Shown: positions 8,993 to 16,841 of the stretch, piece by piece
Layout of the letters: each line of letters opens with the position of its first letter
Numbering within the stretch: the first letter of the stretch is position 1
DNA from: Paraburkholderia sejongensis
Lineage (GTDB): Bacteria; Pseudomonadota; Gammaproteobacteria; Burkholderiales; Burkholderiaceae
DNA: 64,000 bases
Assembly: GCF_020880815.1 (NCBI RefSeq)
Contig: NZ_JAJITD010000025.1
Location: 18,150-82,149, forward strand
Direction: 5' to 3'
Made by a program: the position numbers and the translations under genes
The notes under the pieces: generated by a model
What the model saw: the letters and a program-made list of their open reading frames with translations, nothing else
The model's database searches: none
Told to the model about the DNA's origin: nothing

Positions 8993-9526
8993 ATGTCCTC
9001 ATACAGCCCCACGGCGGACCGCTACACGAAGCCCGCGATCTTCTTTCACTGGATCATCTTTCTGCTGATCGCGCTCGCCTACCTGGCGATCGAAATCCGC
9101 GGCCCGCGCGGCTCAGACAGCCGCGCGTTCTGGACCGGGATTCATTTCTGGGCGGGCACGCTGGTGCTGGGATTGTCGATATTGCGGGTGTTGTGGCGGC
9201 TGTGGGCCGGCGCGCCGCAAGAGGTCGAGAACAACCGGCTGCTCGCCTTTCTCGCGCGCGGCGCGCATCTGGTGCTCTATATCTTCATCATCGTTCAGCC
9301 GCTGCTCGGCATCTTGCTGGTCAACGCGGGCGGGCGGCCGGTAGCACTCCCATGGAGCGATATCAGCATCACGCTGATCGGCGCGGATTCGATCGCGCGG
9401 CCATTGCTGAAGGACGCGCACGAGCTGCTCGGCAACGTGTTCTATTGGGTCATCGGCCTGCACGCGCTCGCGGCGATCGGGCACCACGTGGTGCTCAAGG
9501 ATCGCACGCTGCGGCGAATGATTTAA
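8993..9526 (+). CDS. Cytochrome b561
   Basis: A 177-residue, four-helix membrane protein of the bacterial cytochrome b561 (CybB) family. Haem-ligand histidines are visible in IFFHWIIF, TGIHFWAG and IGLHALAAIGHHVVL. It probably moves electrons from the quinone pool and may oxidise superoxide, as shown for E. coli CybB. The ATG at 8993 follows AAGGAG closely; the extended upstream frame is not needed. A TATTAT box lies about 40 bases upstream of the start. Confidence 0.92.
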   Translation: MSSYSPTADRYTKPAIFFHWIIFLLIALAYLAIEIRGPRGSDSRAFWTGIHFWAGTLVLGLSILRVLWRLWAGAPQEVENNRLLAFLARGAHLVLYIFIIVQPLLGILLVNAGGRPVALPWSDISITLIGADSIARPLLKDAHELLGNVFYWVIGLHALAAIGHHVVLKDRTLRRMI

Positions 9527-9551
9527 GCGCGCCCCGGCCCGTTATCCCTTC

Positions 9552-9570
9552 GGCCACCGGTGCGGTGGCC
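9552..9570. terminator. Hairpin between convergent genes
   Basis: GGCCACC and GGTGGCC form a perfect 7-bp stem with a 5-base loop, placed between the convergent cytochrome b561 and DUF1488 genes. No T-run follows on either strand, so it may be a weak or Rho-assisted terminator, or an RNA 3'-end stabiliser. Confidence 0.4.
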
Positions 9571-9577
9571 CCGGTTC

Positions 9578-9868
9578 TCAGTTGCGCCAGTTCGCCTCGT
9601 AAAAGCGCACGTAGCCGCTTCGCAGTACGAGGCATTGCGCGCGCGTCTCCGACAACAGCCGGCGCGTGGCCGCCTCGATGCGCGGCCGATGCGCGTCGAA
9701 CGCGACGATCATGTCTTCCTGCCGCGGCGACTCCGCGCCGAAGTGGTCTTCGAGCGCTTCCGCGGTGATCATGCACTCCACCCTCTGTCCATCGACCAGC
9801 GCCGGAAACGCCAGGGTAAGTTCGCGCCCTGAATATTCAGGCGCTTCGTTCGGGAAATGGATCTGCAT
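9578..9868 (-). CDS. DUF1488 family protein
   Basis: A 96-residue protein with the DUF1488 pattern: MQIHFPNEAPEYSGRELTL, a central CMITAEALEDHFGA and a C-terminal RSGYVRFYEANWRN. The function is unknown; members are small soluble proteins common in Burkholderiales. AGGTGA lies 6 bases before the chosen ATG at 9868, so the longer frame to 9985 is not used. Confidence 0.85.
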   Translation of the reverse strand: MQIHFPNEAPEYSGRELTLAFPALVDGQRVECMITAEALEDHFGAESPRQEDMIVAFDAHRPRIEAATRRLLSETRAQCLVLRSGYVRFYEANWRN

Positions 9869-10150
9869 GGGAATCACCTGGAAGAGTGCCGCGCATGGCG
9901 AATGGGTAATGCGCGCGCCGGTTTCGTCGTGCCGCGTCCACCGCTCGTTTCCTCCTTGTCCCATGCTGTCGACGCGGGCCGTCACCTCGCGGCGGTATCG
10001 ACGGTTCGCGACACGCGGAGGTGAATTGATTCACTTTAGACGAGTTCGGGCAACGCGCAAGTTCTAGTTTTTGTCGGATTGGAGGGGGTGGCCGGCATTC
10101 GCGCCAAACGATCCCGTGTAAAGTGTCGCCGACCCAGCCCCCTTAACGCG

Positions 10151-10474
10151 ATGTCCAATTCCACCCGCCCGCCCCTGGTTCGCGTCGAGCCGCTCGGCCT
10201 GAGCTTCGAAGCGCCCGATTCGCTAACGATTCTCGAAGCCGCCGGTTTTGCGAATCTGCGTTTGCCGCGCTCATGCCGCAACGGCACTTGCAGAACCTGT
10301 CTGTGCAAGATGAAGGCTGGACGTGTGCGTTACACGATCGAATGGCCGGGCGTGAGCCGTGAGGAAAAGGCGGAGGGTTTGATCCTGCCGTGTGTCGCAG
10401 TCGCCGAGTCCGATCTCATTTTGCAGGTGCCGGAGGCGTCGTTGATCAGGCAGGACGGAAGCGATTCGAACTAA
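10151..10474 (+). CDS. Small [2Fe-2S] plant-type ferredoxin
   Basis: A 107-residue ferredoxin-fold protein. The cluster ligands are Cys42, Cys47 and Cys50 (SCRNGTCRTC) plus Cys81 (LPC), the CX4CX2C-X30-C pattern of plant/adrenodoxin-like ferredoxins; Cys52 is extra. It would carry single electrons to an oxygenase or reductase that cannot be identified here, because no redox partner is adjacent. The start at 10151 begins MSNSTRPPLVRVEPLG. Confidence 0.9.
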   Translation: MSNSTRPPLVRVEPLGLSFEAPDSLTILEAAGFANLRLPRSCRNGTCRTCLCKMKAGRVRYTIEWPGVSREEKAEGLILPCVAVAESDLILQVPEASLIRQDGSDSN

Positions 10475-10509
10475 GTCTTTAACGCGGCGCCGCAGCGCCG
10501 CAGCCTCGC

Positions 10510-10704
10510 TTAACGCTGAGCGCCCATCGCGCGGGCAATTTTCTTGTCAGTGTTGTATTGGCTCAGTGCATACACCGACCAGATCGCGGCCGGCACCCAG
10601 CCAATCAGCGTGATTTGCAGAATCAGGCAGATGATGCCCGCAAACGGACGGCCGATGGTGAAGAACTGCAGCCACGGCAGAAGGATGGCAAGCAAGAGGC
10701 GCAT
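10510..10704 (-). CDS. YqaE/Pmp3 family small membrane protein
   Basis: A 64-residue protein with two hydrophobic helices separated by the family motif (LLPWLQFFTIGRPFAGIICLILQITLIGWVPAAIW). The Pmp3/YqaE (UPF0057) family includes stress-inducible membrane proteins affecting membrane potential. AGGAAA precedes the ATG at 10704; the extended upstream frame is rejected. Confidence 0.9.
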   Translation of the reverse strand: MRLLLAILLPWLQFFTIGRPFAGIICLILQITLIGWVPAAIWSVYALSQYNTDKKIARAMGAQR

Positions 10705-10768
10705 GGTGATTTCCTGTTCGTGTGGTTGACGCGGCGCGGTTCGATCCGCGCGGGATGGGGGTGCTTCG

Positions 10769-10981
10769 TTAGTTGGGTGCGTCGGCCGCGGAATCAAGCG
10801 GCGCGAAGCGCTGCACCCGCGCGCCGTCCACCTCGACCAGCTCGAAAAACACGGTCGACGGCCGAGTCCAGATCGTCCCGTTAGCCGCCTTGTAGACGAT
10901 CATCGTGACGCCCGGATCGGATTCGAGGATAGCCTCGCAAACCAGTTCGTAAATACCGCCTTTGTAGTGCCGGAAACGCAC
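10769..10981 (-). CDS. DUF1653 family protein
   Basis: A 70-residue soluble protein of the DUF1653 family, shown by RHYKGGIYELVCEA near the start and VYKAANGTIWTRPSTVFFE in the middle. The function is not known. The start codon is GTG at 10981, with GAGGT 8 bases upstream. It lies just downstream of the YheO-like regulator gene on the same strand and could share its transcript. Confidence 0.85.
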   Translation of the reverse strand: MRFRHYKGGIYELVCEAILESDPGVTMIVYKAANGTIWTRPSTVFFELVEVDGARVQRFAPLDSAADAPN

Positions 10982-11034
10982 AGTGAATGACCTCGTATCG
11001 GGTGAATCGGAGCGATCGCGCGCATGCTACACGC

Positions 11035-11679
11035 TCAACCGCCCTCTTTCATCTGCTTCAGAATCTTGTAGACCGTCGCGCGGCCCATCGTCAGCACCGC
11101 GGCCACGTAGTTCGCCGAACTGCGGCCGCGAAACGCGCCCTGCGCATGCAGCGCTTCGACGATTTCGCGCTTGTGCTCGCGGGTCAGCGCATTGATGCCG
11201 ATCTGCCGCTCGCGCAGCCACGTGTGCAGATAGGTGTTGATGCGGTCCTGCCAGTCGTCGCGGAACAGGTCCTCGCCGGGCGCGTCGCTCATCGCGCCGC
11301 CCTTGATGAATAGATCGAGCGTCGAGCGCACGTCCTCGAACACCGCGATGTTGAAATTCACGCACATCATGCCGGCGGGCTTGCCGTCGTCGTCGAACAG
11401 GATATTGCTCACGCAGCGCATGCGGCGGCCGTCCCAGTTCAGCTTTTCGTACGGACCGATGGTCTGGCCGCGCGCCGCGAACAGCACGTCGTCGAGCACC
11501 GACGGCGCACCGACCTCGAGCCGCGACAGATTGTTCGCCAGATACGCGATGGTCTGATCACGCAGGTCGTGAATCACCACTTCGGCGCACGGATAGAGCA
11601 GCGCGGCGATGCCGTCGGCGATCGGCGCGTAACGCTTGAGCAGCAGGTCTTTGACAGGAGACACGTTCGGATTGCGCAT
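11035..11679 (-). CDS. YheO/DauR-like transcriptional regulator with PAS-like domain
   Basis: A 214-residue regulator with an N-terminal YheO-type PAS-like sensor (LLKRYAPIADGIAALLYPCAEVVIHDL) and a C-terminal DauR-type helix-turn-helix (FRGRSSANYVAAVLTMGRATVYKILKQMKE). DauR controls D-arginine catabolism in Pseudomonas; other members respond to other ligands. The ATG at 11679 gives the usual N-terminus (MRNPNVSPVKDLLL); the frame's 43-codon upstream extension is low-complexity. It is divergent from a 72-residue protein of unknown function, with no metabolic operon next to it, so the target is unknown. Confidence 0.88.
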   Translation of the reverse strand: MRNPNVSPVKDLLLKRYAPIADGIAALLYPCAEVVIHDLRDQTIAYLANNLSRLEVGAPSVLDDVLFAARGQTIGPYEKLNWDGRRMRCVSNILFDDDGKPAGMMCVNFNIAVFEDVRSTLDLFIKGGAMSDAPGEDLFRDDWQDRINTYLHTWLRERQIGINALTREHKREIVEALHAQGAFRGRSSANYVAAVLTMGRATVYKILKQMKEGG

Positions 11680-12043
11680 CGGAAATCGCTGGGTTCGGAG
11701 GAGACGGCGGTGCGGCGCGGTTGCGGTTGCGTCGCCACGCCGCTGCCGCGACGCAAGCGATGCAACATTACACAGCGCGCGCTCGGCCCGCAGCCGGCAA
11801 CTCGCCATTGTAGCGGCCTCGCCCGGGCGTCGCGACCGCGCCGAGCAGGCGGCGACGGCAAGCTCGCAGAGTCACCGCCGCTGCCGCTGCCGCGGCCTGG
11901 CAGGGCCCGTAGCAACGCCGGCGCAATATCGCCGCAACTTCGCCACCTGCCCACGCGAGACCACGCACCAATTTTTGTCCGCCTCGCGGAGCGATTTTTT
12001 TCGTGGGATAAATACCGTTTATCCAACCGAACGGAGCCAACCG
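11680..12043. other. Divergent intergenic region with an inverted repeat
   Basis: This 364-bp stretch between the YheO-like regulator and the following small gene shows no convincing coding frame. Near its right end, GGATAAA and TTTATCC (12006-12012 and 12018-12024, 5-base spacer) form a perfect inverted repeat 20 bases before the next ATG. It could be an operator of the divergent regulator or an RNA hairpin over the ribosome-binding region. Confidence 0.4.
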
Positions 12044-12262
12044 ATGGCCACACTCGAAGCGCTTCGCGCCGTGCTCGACGACACCCGCACGCCGGAGATT
12101 ATCCGCAATCACGTGATCGATTCCCTGCAATACGCGCTGCGCAACTACGGCCAGGTGTTCACCGCGAAAGAAGTCGAATGGCTGGCCAGTTGGGACGACG
12201 CGCGGATCCCGCTAGCCGCCGCGCGCGAGCAACAGAAACGGGTCGCCGACACGGTACGCTGA
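12044..12262 (+). CDS. Conserved small protein of unknown function
   Basis: A 72-residue, probably soluble helical protein beginning MATLEALRAVLDDTRTPEIIRNHVIDSL-like and ending in a charged segment (AREQQKRVADTVR). I do not recognise a domain. ACGGAG lies 8 bases before the ATG, and codon use matches the neighbours. It starts downstream of a perfect 7-bp inverted repeat. Confidence 0.65.
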   Translation: MATLEALRAVLDDTRTPEIIRNHVIDSLQYALRNYGQVFTAKEVEWLASWDDARIPLAAAREQQKRVADTVR

Positions 12263-12840
12263 CGCGGTTGCCGGCGTCGTCTGCCGCGCCGCGCCGCTCG
12301 GCGGCCCCGGCCCGCTGCGTGCAAAGCCCCGCCAGGCGGGCGTTCCAGCGCTGCACGGTAGTTGCCACTATCCAATCCGGCCCGTTTCAGGCAAAATATT
12401 GCAATAGTTGCAGTAAGCACCCATATAGCACTGGCAGCACCAGGCAGTCTCAAGCCGGCATCTCCGCACTACCCCCGACTGTTCGACCGCCGCTTTCCGC
12501 GGTCCCGTCATTCCGGCAATGCGCCGCATGCATTCGCCGTCGCGAGTAGCACACCGAGCGGTTCAGCTTCTTCCGTCCGATGCGCGCGAGTTCCGCGCCG
12601 CTTCCGCATTTTCGGTCGAACCCGCGCTTGCGCGCGACCGGTGAGTCATCGTCATTGCCATTGCTTGCGACATCGAGTCAGCCGGGCCCGGCAGGCCTGT
12701 GCCAACCATTTTCATTGCGGCGCGCCCCCAAGGTGCTGCGCCGCCGGTCCCCGTCGTCGCGCTGTTGCGACCGGCCCGCGCAGAGCGCGCGGGCAACGCG
12801 GGCAGCCACACGCGGACCACGCATACAGGACACGTTTTCG
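12263..12840. other. 578-bp gap, no gene seen
   Basis: The frames here are short, arginine-rich and mutually overlapping, as expected for non-coding high-GC DNA. I see no tRNA, strong hairpin with T-run or clear promoter. An AT-richer patch around 12390-12430 may hold the promoter of the small gene at 12841. Confidence 0.4.
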
Positions 12841-13122
12841 ATGAATCCAGCAGTAAAGACCTACAAGGGCTACGAAATTCACCCGCTCGTCTATCCGCGC
12901 CGCCCGGCGAGCGCGGAAGCGGGCCGCAATCCGGGCGCCGGTTACGACGCGTCGGTGCGGATCTGCCGCGTCGGCGCGAATCCGGCTGCCGACGGCCGGG
13001 TGTTTCGTCTCCAGTATCTGTTTCCGTTCGACGGCATGGGCAAGGCGCGCATCGCGTGCATGGCGCATGCGCAGAAGTTGATCGACGGCCAGGTGAGCGG
13101 CCAGTCGGTCACCGATCTTTGA
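12841..13122 (+). CDS. Small conserved protein with YKGYEI motif
   Basis: A 93-residue protein beginning MNPAVKTYKGYEIHPLVYP, with no signal peptide or membrane segment. The TYKGYEI opening is echoed by a 71-residue protein at 35414-35629 (RYKGYEVEAATQPL), so the two may belong to one small Burkholderiales family. The function is unknown. Codon use is typical of the replicon. Confidence 0.65.
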   Translation: MNPAVKTYKGYEIHPLVYPRRPASAEAGRNPGAGYDASVRICRVGANPAADGRVFRLQYLFPFDGMGKARIACMAHAQKLIDGQVSGQSVTDL

Positions 13123-13272
13123 ACGGCGTCATCGGCTCATCACAGATATCGTGCAGCGTGCATTCGAGCCCGTTGGGCGCCGCTGTCCGATTACCGCAAT
13201 TGAATTGAAGTCGTGTTTGTCCGGTGCGCCGGCGGCCGACCTCCCCTTTATCCCATCGACCAGGAGTTATGC

Positions 13273-13548
13273 ATGGCGAAAGAAGAACTGATTGAACTTG
13301 ACGGCATCGTCGACGAAGTGCTTCCGGATAGCCGCTACCGCGTGACGCTCGACAACGGCGTCGTGGTCGGCGCCTATGCGTCCGGACGTATGCGCAAGAA
13401 CCATATCCGTATTCTCGCGGGCGACCGCGTGACGCTCGAAATGTCGGTCTACGACCTGACCAAAGGGCGGATCAATTTCCGTCACAAGGACGAACGCCCG
13501 GGCGGCGGCGGTCCGCGCCCGGCCTCGCAGGGGCAGCGGCGCCGCTAA
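13273..13548 (+). CDS. infA: Translation initiation factor IF-1
   Basis: A 91-residue S1/OB-fold IF-1: MAKEELIELDGIVDEVLPDSRYRVTLDNG, then RMRKNHIRILAGDRVTLEMSVYDLTKGRI. IF-1 binds the ribosomal A site during initiation. It has a C-terminal Gly/Pro/Arg-rich tail (PGGGGPRPASQGQRRR) beyond the usual 72 residues. Since IF-1 is normally encoded in the ribosomal protein operon, this stand-alone copy is probably the second, Burkholderiales-type paralogue. GGAGTT lies just before the ATG. Confidence 0.93.
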   Translation: MAKEELIELDGIVDEVLPDSRYRVTLDNGVVVGAYASGRMRKNHIRILAGDRVTLEMSVYDLTKGRINFRHKDERPGGGGPRPASQGQRRR

Positions 13549-13735
13549 TCCGGCGCGGCGGTTCGGGTTTGGCAACGCGGTGGGCATCGCGTTGCCAGGT
13601 AGTGCGATGCATTGCGGCCTCATGCACGCGGGTCAAGCCTCGTGGCGGGGGCGGCACAGCGGGTGATCCGGTTCGCCCATCCTCCGATCCTCCGATAGGC
13701 ATCGCGCCACGTATTGCCCGCACTGTCGCCACAAC

Positions 13736-14494
13736 CTACCCGCCAAACACCGCCCCGATATCCCCGCCTTGCGCGCTTTTCCTCACCTGCTTCACCACCC
13801 GTTCCTCCAGTTCCGCAAGGTGCTTGCGCATCGCGGCCAATGCGCTCGGCAAGTCTGCCGCATCGAGTGCATCGATGATTCGCGCGTGCTCGTCAGCCGA
13901 GCAGCTCGAACCCTTCGACGGATCGAATAGCGCCTTGTACAACTCGGTCTTCGCGACCAGTTGACCGACCAGCCCGAGCAATTCGGTGCCGCCCGCCAGT
14001 TCGGTCAGCAACACGTGAAACTGGCCGGCAAGACGCACGGATTCATCGATCGCGCCCGCCCGCAACGCCTTTTCCTCGCCGCGCACATGCGCGCGCAGCC
14101 GGCGTTTATGCGCGGCGCTCAACGCGCCGCACAGCGATGCGACGATGCCCGCCTCGACGATCTGTCGAGCGCGATACACCTGACGAATGTCCTCCTCCGA
14201 CGGCGACGGCACGAACGCGCCGCGATTCACCTCCAGCACCAGCTTGCCCTCGTAGCCCAGGCGCGCGAGCACTTTGCGGAGCGCGCCGCGCGTGCAGCCG
14301 AACGCGGCCGCCAGATCGCGCTCGACCAGTTGCGCGCCCGGCCGCAAACGGCCTTGCAGCAACGCCGCGGTAATCGACGCGTAAATGCGCTCTTCGACGC
14401 TTTGCGCGGCGGGGTCGCCGGCTGTGGCTGGGGCTGCGGCTGGAGCGGCTTCGGCCGAAGAGGATGGCGAGGGACGCCGGGAACGCATAGCCAT
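13736..14494 (-). CDS. GntR-family (FCD) transcriptional regulator
   Basis: A 252-residue regulator with a winged helix-turn-helix at about 30-100 (LRPGAQLVERDLAAAFGCTRGALRKVLARLGYEG) and an all-helical FCD ligand domain after it (RQIVEAGIVASLCGAL, ADEHARIIDALDAADLPSALAAMRKHL). It has an Ala/Pro/Ser-rich N-terminal extension. It is divergent from a CynX-type transporter; two TGGT-N2-ACCA operators in the shared promoter suggest it represses the transporter and perhaps itself. The start is the first of two ATGs (14494, 14488). The ligand is unknown. Confidence 0.9.
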   Translation of the reverse strand: MAMRSRRPSPSSSAEAAPAAAPATAGDPAAQSVEERIYASITAALLQGRLRPGAQLVERDLAAAFGCTRGALRKVLARLGYEGKLVLEVNRGAFVPSPSEEDIRQVYRARQIVEAGIVASLCGALSAAHKRRLRAHVRGEEKALRAGAIDESVRLAGQFHVLLTELAGGTELLGLVGQLVAKTELYKALFDPSKGSSCSADEHARIIDALDAADLPSALAAMRKHLAELEERVVKQVRKSAQGGDIGAVFGG

Positions 14495-14615
14495 GAATTC
14501 AGTGAGCGGAAGGTTAGGAACGTAAAACGGAACGGCGCCGCAGCATTCTAGCGACGGCCCGCTGCGGACGCCAATTCGCTCGGCTACCGCCGCGCTTATA
14601 CCGGACATTCGGAAA

Positions 14616-14650
14616 TTGGTTAACCATTTAAAGCTATTATGGTTGACCAA
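14616..14650. promoter_or_regulatory. Paired GntR-type operators
   Basis: TTGGTTAACCAT (14616-14627) and ATGGTTGACCAA (14639-14650) each contain TGGT-N2-ACCA, the GntR/FadR-type half-site pattern, and form a larger inverted repeat with one mismatch. Their centres are about 23 bp apart, close to two helical turns. They lie between the GntR gene and the MFS gene. The second operator covers an ATG at 14639, which argues that translation of the transporter starts downstream. Confidence 0.65.
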
Positions 14651-14680
14651 AAAACCGCCCGCCACTTTCGAGGTCGCTCC

Positions 14681-15970
14681 GTGAATTCGCCTTCCAGCGT
14701 CAACCCGCCCCACTCCCGCACGAGCCGTGAGCCCGCCGCGCTGACGCTGCATCAGTTCGTGTGGCTGGCGGTGATCGTCGTGATCGGCATCAATTTGCGG
14801 CCGTTGCTGACCTCGATCAGTCCGCTGATGGCAACCATTCGAGCCGACACCGGCCTGAGCTTCTTTGGCGCGTCGCTGCTGACGAGTCTGCCGGTGATCG
14901 CGATGGGGATCGGCGCGTTCGGCGCGGCGGCGCTCACGCGCGGCGTCGGCGAAACGCGCGGGGTCGCGCTCGGTCTGCAGGCGATCGCGCTCGCCTGCGC
15001 GGCGCGCTGGTTCGCGTCGAGCGGCCTCACGCTGCTCGCGACCGCGTTGCTCGCGGGCGCCGGCGTCGCCGCGATCCAGGCGCTGCTGCCGGCCGTCATC
15101 AAGCAACGCTTTCCGGCGCATGTGCCCCTCGCGATGGGCGTGTTCTCGGCGTCGATCATGGGCGGCGGCGGGCTCGGCGCGCGCCTGAGCCCGTGGGTCA
15201 GTCAGTCCGTGCAGTCGTGGCATGCGGGACTCGCGGTGTGGGGGCTGCCGGCTTGTGTCGCGCTCGCGTGTTGGTGCGGGTTGACGCGGCGGGGTGGTGC
15301 TGGTACCGGCGGTGCTGGCAGCAACGCTGGCCGCGCCGGAGCCGGTACGGCGCGGCCGGCGGCGGCCTCCGCGGCTGCGGCCGCCCGCTCGTTCTCACCG
15401 TGGCGCACGCCGCGCGCGTGGACGCTCGGCCTGTACTTCGGCATCGTCAACGGCGGCTATACGAGTCTCGTCGCGTGGCTGCCGGCGTTCTATCAGCAGC
15501 GCGGCGTCAGCGTTGCCGGGAGCGGCTCGCTGCTCGCGGCGATGACGGTGTTCCAGGCCGCGTCGGCGTTGCTGTTGCCGCTTGCGGCCGCGTCGTTTCG
15601 CGACCGGCGGCCGTGGTTGCTGCTCGGGCTGTGCGCGCAACTGGCCGGCGTGCTCGGCCTGATCGTGATGCCCGATGCCGCGCCGCTGCTATGGGTCGGC
15701 GTCGCCGGCGCGGGACTCGGCGGCGTGTTCTCGCTGACGCTCGTGACCGCGATGGATCACTCGGCCGATCACCGGATCACCGCGCAGCTGGTCGCGTTCA
15801 CGCAGGGTGTCGGCTTTATCGTCGCGGCGTTGGCGCCGCTCGTGGCCGGCGTCGTGCGCGGCTGGAGCGGCGGCTTCGGGGCCGCATGGATCATGCTCGC
15901 CGGCTGCATCGCCGCGATGATGGCGGTCACGGTGCTGTTTTCGCCGCATAGTTATTCGCGCTGGCTGTGA
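14681..15970 (+). CDS. MFS transporter, CynX/NimT family
   Basis: A 429-residue, 12-helix major facilitator of the CynX/NimT branch (cyanate and 2-nitroimidazole transport are the named examples). Visible hallmarks are NLRPLLTSISPLMATIRADTG in helix 1 and SIMGGGGLGARLSPWVSQS in helix 4-5. The central loop (about 205-235) is Gly/Ala-rich low complexity. The frame is open from an ATG at 14639, but that codon sits inside a probable operator, so I chose GTG at 14681, which has GAGG 10 bases upstream. The neighbouring GntR regulator probably controls it. The substrate is unknown. Confidence 0.85.
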   Translation: MNSPSSVNPPHSRTSREPAALTLHQFVWLAVIVVIGINLRPLLTSISPLMATIRADTGLSFFGASLLTSLPVIAMGIGAFGAAALTRGVGETRGVALGLQAIALACAARWFASSGLTLLATALLAGAGVAAIQALLPAVIKQRFPAHVPLAMGVFSASIMGGGGLGARLSPWVSQSVQSWHAGLAVWGLPACVALACWCGLTRRGGAGTGGAGSNAGRAGAGTARPAAASAAAAARSFSPWRTPRAWTLGLYFGIVNGGYTSLVAWLPAFYQQRGVSVAGSGSLLAAMTVFQAASALLLPLAAASFRDRRPWLLLGLCAQLAGVLGLIVMPDAAPLLWVGVAGAGLGGVFSLTLVTAMDHSADHRITAQLVAFTQGVGFIVAALAPLVAGVVRGWSGGFGAAWIMLAGCIAAMMAVTVLFSPHSYSRWL

Positions 15971-16003
15971 GAGCTTCGAGAGCTTCGGCAGCGGCGCACA
16001 CGA

Positions 16004-16058
16004 TGCGCCGCTTCGGTGCATCGCGCGTCCGCGCCGGCCGATGCCCCGCGCCGGTGCA
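16004..16058 (+). promoter_or_regulatory. Two NtrC-like enhancer sites
   Basis: TGCGCC-GCTTC-GGTGCA (16004-16020) and TGCCCC-GCGCC-GGTGCA (16042-16058) each match the NtrC consensus TGCACC-N5-GGTGCA with a single mismatch, at the same position. They are 38 bp apart centre to centre and about 150-210 bp upstream of the sigma-54 element before nasT, a normal enhancer distance. Confidence 0.6.
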
Positions 16059-16210
16059 GGAGCGCGGACTCGCCGACAACAGATCGCCCGCCGATGGGTC
16101 GCGCAGCCATCACCCACGTTCAGCGCTAAATCCCCGCTAAATCCCGCCTGATTCGCCGACCACCACCACCTCTCCCTCTCGCGCCGCCCCCAGCGACCCC
16201 ACGCACCACA

Positions 16211-16226
16211 TGGCACACCCATTGCT
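16211..16226 (+). promoter_or_regulatory. Sigma-54 promoter of nasT-nasS
   Basis: TGGCACACCCATTGCT matches the -24/-12 consensus TGGCACGNNNNTTGCW at every defined base except G7, with exact spacing. Transcription would start near 16237, about 22 bases before the nasT ATG. A perfect 12-bp palindrome TGCTTTAAAGCA (16223-16234) overlaps the -12 element. The adjacent NtrC-like sites imply expression under nitrogen limitation. Confidence 0.75.
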
Positions 16227-16258
16227 TTAAAGCATAGGTCGTCTCCCCCACCTCCCCC

Positions 16259-16834
16259 ATGCTGCGTGTTCTTCTCGTCACCGACACCGACAAACCAATC
16301 GGCGATCTGCGCGATGCGCTCGCCCGGCTAGGCTGCGAAATGCTCGCCGGCACCGCGACGCCGCACGCGCTGCACCGCGCGGTGCAGGACGAGCGGCCCG
16401 ACGTGATCATCATCGACACCGAGTCGCCGTCGCGCGACACGCTCGAACAGCTCGCCGTGATGCACGCGAGCGCGCCGCGTCCGGTGCTGATGTTCAGCCA
16501 CGACGCCAACCAGCAGCTGATCCGCGACGCGGTCAACGCCGGCGTCACCGCGTATTCGGTCGAAGGCCTCGCGAGCGAGCGGCTCGCGCCGATCCTCGAA
16601 GTCGCGCTCGCGCGATTTGCACAGGAATCCCAACTACGCGAGCGCCTCGCGCAAGCGGAGAACGAACTTGCCGAGCGCAAGCTGATCGACCGCGCGAAAC
16701 GCCTGCTGATGGATCAGCAAAAACTCACCGAACCCGCCGCCTATGCCAGCCTGCGCAAACGCGCGATGAACCAGGGCGTCAAACTCGCCGAGGTCGCGCG
16801 CGCGGTCGTCGCGTCGGCCGGCTCGCTCAAATGA
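16259..16834 (+). CDS. nasT: NasT: ANTAR-domain antitermination response regulator
   Basis: A 191-residue protein with a receiver-like N-terminal domain (LRVLLVTDTDKPIGDLRDAL; DVIIIDTESPSRDTLEQL) and a C-terminal ANTAR RNA-binding domain (about 125-187: LAERKLIDRAKRLLMDQQKLTEPAAYASLRKRAMNQG-type). NasT binds paired hairpins in nitrate-assimilation leader RNAs and prevents termination; NasS sequesters it when nitrate is absent. nasS follows after 7 bases. No nitrate or nitrite reductase or transporter gene is adjacent, so its targets must lie elsewhere. Confidence 0.92.
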   Translation: MLRVLLVTDTDKPIGDLRDALARLGCEMLAGTATPHALHRAVQDERPDVIIIDTESPSRDTLEQLAVMHASAPRPVLMFSHDANQQLIRDAVNAGVTAYSVEGLASERLAPILEVALARFAQESQLRERLAQAENELAERKLIDRAKRLLMDQQKLTEPAAYASLRKRAMNQGVKLAEVARAVVASAGSLK

Positions 16835-16841
16835 TGCGCTC

